Source of the DNA: an uncultured Alphaproteobacteria bacterium
GTDB taxonomy: Bacteria > Pseudomonadota > Alphaproteobacteria > Rhizobiales > Ancalomicrobiaceae
Direction: 5' to 3'
NCBI GenBank assembly: GCA_937919435.1
Contig: CALFRR010000209.1
Span: 1 to 17,964, forward strand
DNA: 17,964 nucleotides
Shown one piece after another: positions 8,301 to 17,300 of the stretch. The notes under the pieces were generated by a model that saw only the letters and a list, made by a program, of their open reading frames with translations, searched no databases and was not told where the DNA came from. Position numbers and translations under genes: made by a program. The stretch's first letter is position 1. Each line of letters begins with the position of its first letter.

Positions 8301-11300
8301 CGGGCAGCTATGCCGGCTTCACCGTGAACAAGGCGGTCACCATCCTCGGCGCCAATGCCGGCGTCGACGGCACCGCGACCCGCGGCGCCGAGACCATCGT
8401 CACCTCGACGGTCGCCGTGACCGCGGCCACGACGCTCGACGGCTTCCAGTTCCAGAAGTCGGTGGCGGGGACGAACGGCATCGACGTCACCGGTTCGGGC
8501 GACGTGGTGATCGAGAACTCCCGCTTCTGGTCGACCATCGCCGATGGCAACAGCGAGTCCCGCGCCATCCTGGTGCCGACTTCGTACTCCGGCCACCTGA
8601 CCATCGACGACAACTTCTTCGGTGGTGTCGCGACCGACGCGTTCAAGAATGCCAGCTGGCAGCGTGGCGTCTGGTCGGATGGGACGGCAGCGCAGCTGAC
8701 GATCACCGGCAACACCTTCGATCACCTCCGCTCGGCCCTCAATCTCGACGGCTATGACGACGCCAAGAGCTCGGTCACCGGCAACCTCTTCACCAACGAC
8801 GGATCCGGCATCTCGTTCGGCATTCCGAAGGGGACGACCTACGCCTCGATCACTGCGAACACCTTCACCGGCGTCGATACCGACTACAACTTCCAGAACG
8901 TGACGACCCCGGTGGTGCTCGACGCCAGCCACAACGTCGTGACCGATGCGATGAAGATCCTCGGCGGCACCGTCGACGACTCGATCACCGGCACAGACGG
9001 TGTCGACATCATCGCCGGTGGGGCCGGCAACGACACACTGACGGGTCTTGGTGGAGACGACGTCTTCGACAGCGCGGTCGCCTCTGATCTCAGCAGCGCT
9101 GCGGTCGGCAACGACGCCATCGACGGTGGCACCGGCATCGACACCTATGTCACCACCGCGGCGCTCGACGCCACGAATCTGTCGCTCGTCGGCGGCAAGT
9201 GGGTGGTGAGCTCGGGCGGAACCACCGACACGCTGGTCAACGTCGAGCGGATCGACGATGCCGGCACGACCGACATCCTGCTGGTCGGGGCCGGCGGATA
9301 CGCGAGCGTCGACGCGGCGCTCGCCGTGGCGGTCGCCGGTCAGCGCATCGTCACCTCCAACGGCGGCGAGACCACCGTCTTCACCGTCGACGCGAACCAC
9401 AAGCTGGTCGCGGCCGGCGGCAGCGGCAACGACACCGTCGATCTCGGCGGGACCACGGCGCCGGTGACCTACGACGCCGGCAACGGCGACAACACCGTCA
9501 CCACCGGCTCCGGCAACGACGTGATCACCACCGGCTCGGGCAACGACACCGTCCATTCGGGCGACGGCGACGACGTGGTGAGGACCGGCGCCGGCAACGA
9601 CACCGTGATCGGCGGCACCGGTGGCGGCGACGACCTCTACGACGGCGGCGCCGGCATCGACACCATCACCTATCCCTCGACCAGCCACGGCGTGACCATC
9701 GATCTGCGGGCCGTCGATCGCTCGGCGACGGTGCTCTCCGAAGCCGACGGCGCCGGACCGCACGCCGACACGGTCGGTGCGCTGCTCGCGGCGAACGGCT
9801 ATGCCGCGACCACCGCGGTCGGCCTCGCCACCGGCGCCGAGATCGGCACCGACGTGCTGATCGACTTCGAGAACGCCACCGGCGGCTCGGGCGACGACAC
9901 CTTCATCGGCAATGCCGGCGACAACGTCTTCACCGGCGGGGCCGGGTCCGACACGGTCGACTACTCGTCCGTCATGGGTGGCTCGGGCATCAATGCGGTC
10001 ATCGACAGCACCTCGCCCACGGGCTTCCTCATTTCGACGGCCCAGAGCGGAACCGACACGCTGATCGGCATCGAGAACCTCATCGGAACGGGGCTCGCCG
10101 ACTTCATCACCGGCGACGGGCAGAGCAACACCCTGCAGGGCGGACGCGGTGACGACGTTCTGAACGGCGGCGGCGGCAGCGACGTCGCCCGCTACGTCGG
10201 ACCGGCCACGGACGACATGGCCGACACGATCTCCAGCACCCGTATCTCCATCGATGCATCGGGCCTTGCGGTCGATCAGGGCGTGGACGAACTGCGCCAG
10301 ATCGAGACCATCCGCTTCTCGGGCGCGGACTCCGTCTTCGGCAATGCCGACGACCAGGTGTTCTCGATCGCCTCGAACGGCAACGTCGTCACGCTGACGG
10401 CCGCCGATTCCGCCGATGCCACGGAGAAGGGCGGCACGGCGAACGGCTCGGGCGGCTCGAACGCCACCGGCAACGTGCTCGCCAACGACATCGATCTCGA
10501 CGATGCCCACTCGGCGCTCCACGTCACCGCCGTCACCGGAGGTGGCACGGTCGGCACCGCGTTCGCCACGCAGTACGGCTTCCTGACGCTCAACGCCGAT
10601 GGTACCTACACCTACAGCGTCGACGAAACCAACGCGGTGGTGCAGGCGCTCAATGCCGACAGCGCTCCGCTGACCGAAACCTTCACCTACACCGTTTCCG
10701 ACCAGACGTCGGCCGGCGACACCTCGTTCAGCACCACGACCGGATCACTCACCGTGCACGTGCACGGCGCCAACGATGCGCCGGTCGCTTCCGCCGTGAC
10801 GACGCTCGCCCATGCCCAGGAGGAGTCCGCCTACAGCGTCGATCTCGCGACGCTGTTCACCGACGTCGACGATGACGTGACCGGCGCCGGCTACACCTAT
10901 ACGGTCGCCGGCATCGCCTCGGGCGGCGGTCCGCTCGCCGACGGCACCGTCCTCGCCGGTCTCTCGGTCTCCGGTCACGCCCTGAGCTTCACCCCGACCG
11001 ATGCGCAGGCGAACCAGACCTATACGCTGACCATCACCGCGACCGATCCGCACGGCGCGAGCCTCGCCCGGACTCTGACTCTTACCGTCGACGACGTGAA
11101 CGACGTTCCGACCGTCACCGCGAAGCTCGCGGGGATCGCCGAGGATGCGGCGGTTCCGGTCACCGGCAACCTGCTCGCGGGTGCCACCGACGGCGACGCC
11201 AACGTCGTCCAGGATCTCGACGTCACCGCGATCAGGCTCGGCGACGGCACTGCGGTTTCGGCGGTGGACCTCTCCGGCAACCTCGTCGTGTCCGACGGCG

Positions 11301-14300
11301 ACGGCACGCTCACGGTGAACCCCGAGACCGGCGACTACGCCTATGCGCTGAACAACGCATCGAGCGTCGTGCAGGCGCTGCAGGCCGGCGAGACGCTGAC
11401 CAAGACCATCACCTATACGGTCACCGACGACGCCGGCGCCAGCACGCCGAATACCCTGACCGTCACCATCACCGGCACCAACGACGCGCCGACGGTCGGC
11501 GGTGTGCTCAACGTCGCCGCCACCGAGGGTGGTGCGATCGTCTCCGTCGATGCGCTCTCCGGCGCGTCCGATGTCGATAATGGCACGACCCTGCACGTCG
11601 TCGCCCCGGCCACGCCGCCGGCCGGCGTGAGCTTCGTCGGTGCCAGCGACAGCTTCACCTTCGATCCGACCAATTCCGCCTACGACCATCTCGCCGCCGG
11701 TCAGACCCAGGTCGTCACGGTGAACTACGGCGTTTCCGACGGCACCACCACCACGGCGGACTCGCTCACCTTCACCGTCACCGGCACCAACGACCGTCCC
11801 GACATCGTCGAGGGCGTGGGGGACTCGGACTCTGCCTCGCTGAGCGAGGCGAATGCGCCGCTGAGCACCTCCGGTACGCTGACCGTCACCGACGTCGACA
11901 CCACCGACAAGGTGTCTCTGTCGGTCTCCGACGTGGCGATCTCCGGCAGCTTCATCGGCACGGCGCCCACCGCGGCCGCGCTGAAGGCGATGCTGACCGT
12001 CGGTGCCGGCCCGCTCGACGCCGACGTCGGTACGACCTCGAACGTCGCATGGGCCTTCAACTCGGCGTCGCAGGCCTTCGACTTCCTGAAGGCGGGTGAG
12101 ACGCTGACCCTGACCTACACGATCGCCGCGCAGGACGATTCAGGTGTCTCGGCTTCCGATACGGATACCCAGACGGTCACCGTCACCATCACCGGCACCA
12201 ACGACGTGCCGGTGGTCGCGACGGCGCTCACCGAGACCCGCGCGGAAGGCGACGCGGCCTTCTCGCTGAACCTGCTCTCCGGTGCGTCCGACGCCGATGC
12301 CGGCGAGACCGAGACACTCGCGGTCACCAACCTCGCCTATACGGTCGACGGCAACGCATCGGCGGGGCTGCCGGCCGGGCTGGCCCTCTCCGGGTCGACG
12401 CTCACCGTCGATCCGACCAGCAGCGCCTTCGCCGGCCTGGGCGTCGGCGACAGCCGCACCATCGTCGTCGCCTACGACGTCGTGGATGCGCAGGGTGCCG
12501 TCGTCCAGCAGACGGCGACGGTGACCGTCACCGGCACCGAGGATGCCCCGACCTTCGGCTTCGAGCAGGGCTTCGAGACCGACAGCGCCGGCGTCGTCAC
12601 CGGCGGCGGCTACGGCACGCTGAACATCGTCGCGAGCGGCACCAATGGCATCACCGCAGCCGAAGGCTCGCATTATGCCCTCATCGGGGAAACCAGTTCC
12701 GGACCGTTCACCCGCTTCGACGGTTATCGCGCCACCTTCACCGACGATCTCACCGCCGGTGTGAAGGTCTATCTCGACACCGGTTGGGCGTCGGGCAGCG
12801 GCTTCGAATATTCGGTCGCCGCCAACGGCTCGGACGGCGCGCATCAGCGTGATTTCGTCTTCCACGTCACCAAGGACACGAGCACCGGGGAACTTCTCGT
12901 CGCGGCGAACAACAATGCCGCTTCTCATCCGCAGGAGGATCTCGAGACCTACGCCAATCATGGCACGATCGCGTCGAGCGGCTGGTATACCTTCCAGCAC
13001 ACGTTCCACGAAGTCGCCGGCGTCCTCGCCGTCGATCTCCAGGTGCTCGATTCGACCGGTGCGGTGGTGTTCTCACAGACCCTGTCGAGCACCGCCGACA
13101 CCATCGCCGAGGTCGGCGGCAACCGTTACGGCTGGTTCACCGACGTCACGGTGCCCGGCGGCCTCGCGGTCGACGCGCTCAGCCTCGGCATCGATCAGGC
13201 GAAGATCGCCGAACTCGCCGACGGAGCAGTGGGCGAAGGCACCGCCACCCACACGATCAGCGAAGTCATCCCGTTCGCCGACGTCGATCTCAGCGACACC
13301 CACGGTGTCACGGTCGCGGCCGATCATGCCGGTTACCTCGGCACCCTCACCGCGGCGGTCGAGAACGATGCGACCGGCGACGGCGTCGGCATGGTGCGCT
13401 GGTCCTTCTCGGTCGACGACGCGGCCATCGAGCATCTCGCGGCGGGCCAGACGGTCACCCAGACCTACACGCTGACCCTCGCCGACGGCCACGGCGGCTC
13501 CGCCACCCAGACGGTCACCGTCACCATCATCGGCACCAACGACGCGCCGACGCTCGACGCGGTCACCGGAATCACCGTCACCGACACGGCGGCGGACGAT
13601 ACCTTCTCGGCCACCACCGGCACGCTCGCCGGGCACGACATCGACACCAGCGACGTGCTCGCCTACGGCATCGACGGCGGCAGCGCCTCGTCGGCGCTCG
13701 CCGGCTACGACGTCGCCAAGGTCGGCACCTACGGCACGCTCTATGTCGCCTCGGCGACCGGCGCCTACAGCTTCGTGCCGAACGACGGGGCGATCGAAGC
13801 GCTGAAGACGACGGCCGCCGAGAGCTTCACCGTCACCGTCTCCGACGGCCATGGCGGCAGCTCGAGCCGGACCCTCGCCGTCACTCTGAACGGCGCCAAC
13901 GACACGCCGGTGATCGACACCAGCGCTCCGCTGGCGGTGACCGTCGCCGAAGACGGATCCACCAGCGGTTCGATCGCGGTCAGCGATCGCGATGGCGGTG
14001 AGAGCTTCACCTACGAAGTCGTCGGTGCGGCCGCCAACGGCACCGCCTCGATCGACGCCGACGGGCGCTACACCTATGTCCCGAACCATGACTACAGCGG
14101 TTCGGACGGCTTCGACCTGAAGGTGACCGACGCGTCGGGTGCGAGCACCACGATCCATGCCGACGTCACGGTGACCCCGGTTTCCGACGCCCCGACCCTC
14201 TCCGTCGGCGCCGCTTCCGGCGCCGAGGACACGGCGATCGCGATCGGCTCGCAGATCACCGCGGCCCTGACCGATGCCTCCGAGACGCTGACCATCACCC

Positions 14301-17300
14301 TCTCCGGCATCCCGGCCGGGTCGGTGCTGGCCAACACGGCCGGCGACACGCTGACCGTCTCGTCGAACTCGATCACCCTCACGCCGGCGCAGCTCGCCGG
14401 GCTGACGATCACCCCGCCGGCCAACTCCCATGTCGACTTCGACCTCGCGGTGACCGCGACCTCGCAGGACGGCACCGCCGCCGCGGCGAGCAGCGCGTCG
14501 CAGAGCCTGCACGTGACGGTCGGCTCGGTCGCCGACGCCGACGTCTTCACCGCGAACACCCACCTCGACCCGACGGTGCTGACCCCGACCGGCAATCTGC
14601 TGGTCGGTTCGGGTCTCACCGGCCTGACCGGCTTCGCGGTGGCGACCGATGCCGCCGACGCCCCCGGCGTCGAAATCGGCCTCAAGGCCTTCGTCCGCTA
14701 TGCCGGCACCTATGCGCTCGATGCCTCCGACGCCACCGGCCACACCTATGTCGTCAATTCCGGCACGGTGGCACAGGGTCCGGTGTCGCTGAATCAGGAC
14801 ACCGACGGAGTCGGTGGCCGCTTCGGTGACGCCGACGACGGCTGGGCGCGTTGGAACTTCGCCGTGTCGCTCGGTGCGGACACCGACGGGAACGGCGGCA
14901 GCCTGCGCGATTACGGCTACACCTTCAAGATCGGGCAGGTCGATGCCACCGGCGTTGAAGTCGGCCCGCAGCTGAGCGTTTCGCTGGTCGATTATCTCGC
15001 CGCGGCGGTCAGCGCCGGTGCGATCACCTCGACGCAGGCCGCGGCGATCCTCGACGGCAAGGTCTATCAGGACGTCGTCAACCTCGAATACGTCCCGACG
15101 CTCAACGCCCTCTTCGATCCGACCGCGACCGGCACCTGGCGGATCGCGGTGACCGCGACCGACTCGGAAGGCGTTCAGGCGCTCGCGAACCACATCGACA
15201 TCAAGGTGGTGAACGACGCCCCGGATGCGGTCGCCGACACCGGCTTCTCGACCGCCGAGGAGACCGCGATCACGCTCACCGCGGCGCAGTTGCTCGGCAA
15301 CGACGTCGATCCGAACGGTCAGGTGCTGACCATCACCGGTGTCTCGAACGCCTCCGGCGGTACCATCCACGACAACGGCGACGGGACCTACACCTTCACC
15401 CCGGCCACGAACTTCAACGGCACGGCGACCTTCTCCTACACCGTGTCGGACGGCCAGGCCGTGGCGCTGACCGACAGCGCGACGGTGTCGATCGAGGTCG
15501 GCGGCGTGAACGACGCGCCGGTGGCGCTCGACCCGAGCTTCGTGGCGGCGCCGATCTCGGAGGACGGGCCGGCGTTCAGCGCGACCCTGGGCTCGGCGGA
15601 ACTGCCGATCTCGCTGTTCGCCGGTGATGTCGACAGCACGCTGTCGCCCGCGTCGTTCGGCTTCCTCGGCGCGACGATGGGCTCGACCACCTTCGCGAGC
15701 CTCGCGGAAGCCGGCATCTCCTATGATCCGTCGACCGGTGTCTTCACCATCGACCCGACCCATGTCGCCGCCTATCAGGAGATCCCTGTCGGCGTTTCGA
15801 AGGATGTCGTCGTCACCTTCCGGGTCTCCGACGGCAGCCTCACCGACACCGGCACGGTGACCTTCCGGGTCACCGGCACCAACGACGCGCCGGTGGTCAC
15901 GGCCGGGCCGCAGACCGGGACGGTGTTCGAGGCCGGTCTGACCCTCGACCACGTCGTCCAGGCCGGGGCCGATCCGTTGGCCACCAACGGCTTCGAGCCG
16001 ACGATCAACCTCGACGCCCTGATCGGGCCGTATCTCCAGACTCATCCGACCGACGTGGCGACGCTGCTCGGTCTGGTGAAGGCCGCGCTGCCGGCCGGAG
16101 CGACGACCGCGGATGCGATCGCGCAGGTGTGGGACTTCCTCGACGACACCTATGTCGCCGGGAACAACTACTACAACATCACCGCGAACCTGCCCTTCGT
16201 CTATCTCGGCATCGAATATGCGAAGTATCTGAAGGCCGGCGGCGCGCCGCTGACCGACGTGATCGTCAAGTACACGCCGGACGGGGTCGATACCGGGACG
16301 AACCCGGATCGTCTGCAGTCGATGCACGACAATCTGCTCGGCAACCTCTACGGGGTCGATCTGAACTCGCGGTTCAGCGGCAGCATCCGCACCGACATCG
16401 CCACGGCGATGACGTCGGCCGGCCTCGACGACCTGCTGACCCGTCCGCCCTTCGCCGGCTACGAGAATACCTCAGTCGCGGCTCCGACCATCGCCTTCGA
16501 CACTGCCCATCACTATCTGCCGTCGGCTTCGGGCGTGTTGACCGCGACCGACGTCGACGTCGGCGACACCCTGACCTGGTCGGGGTCGGCGACCGGCACC
16601 TACGGCAGCCTGACCATCGATCCGACGACCGGTGCGTGGTCCTACACGCTGAACAACAGCGATCCGGACACCATCCGTCTGAACGAGGGCGACCATCCGA
16701 CCGACGTCTTCACCGCGACCGTCTCCGACGGCCACGGCGGTACGGCGCAGCAGACCATCACCATCACCGTCAACGGCGCCAACGATGCGCCGGTGGCGAA
16801 CGTGGTGCCGACCAACACGTTCGGCTCGATCGCGGAAGGCGCGAGCTTCTCCGGCACCGTCGGCTCGGGCTCGGGAGCGATCCCGGTCTCGCTGTTCGCG
16901 ACCGACGTCGACGACACGCTGCTGCCGTCGGGTCTGAGCTTCACCGGCGCGACGATCGGCGGCGTGGCCGTCGCCAGCCTCGCGGCGGCGGGCATCGCCT
17001 ATGATGCGGCGACCGGTGCCTTCTCGATCGACACCAACGGCATCACCGCCTACGAGGCGCTCGGTGTCGGCGAAACCGCCACCGTGGTGATCTCCTTCAC
17101 CGCGACCGACGCCCATGGTGCGACCTCGAACACCGGCAACGTCACCTTCGTCGTCACCGGCACCAACGACGCGCCGGTGGTCACGGCCGGGGCGCAGACC
17201 GGGACGGTGTTCGAGGCCGGTCTGACCCTCGACCACGTCGTCCAGGCCGGGGCCGATCCGTTGGCCACCAACGGCTTCGAGCCGACGATCAACCTCGACG

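Larger units (their letters stand above)
5369..9400 (+). repeat. Four tandem RTX + linker + beta-helix modules
   Basis: The same order recurs four times: an RTX end (GIDTV or GVDT), a GGxWxVxxGG...DTLSGIExV linker, an ILLVG-like strand, then an xTIQAAIDAAxxGDTILVAxGxY beta-helix entry. Entries lie at about 5558, 6860, 8236 and 9300. The first three are followed by 250-320 residues of right-handed beta-helix, rich in ITxNxF / ISGLTVDG / VIENSxF turns. The fourth entry is diverged (YASVDAALAVAVAGQRIV) and runs into RTX repeats within about 30 residues, so its helix has been lost. Modules differ clearly at protein level and are old duplications. The second carries an extra segment at about residues 770-880 leading into its RTX block. 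Confidence 0.8.

Noticed and set aside
5312..9150. Mannuronan C5-epimerase (AlgE-like) identity for the beta-helix/RTX modules
   Set aside because: The module order is similar, but the helix entry sequence is of another type and I find no DPHE catalytic motif in any of the three helices.
5258..10522. 1,754-residue open frame on the minus strand opposite the giant gene (similar long ones at 10745-11689, 12140-13009, 13073-16327, 16472-17611)
   Set aside because: These are shadows of the plus-strand gene: GC-rich codon use suppresses stops in this antisense frame. Their translations are low-complexity Arg/Gly/Asp/Val, mirror the repeat structure of the real gene and match no family.
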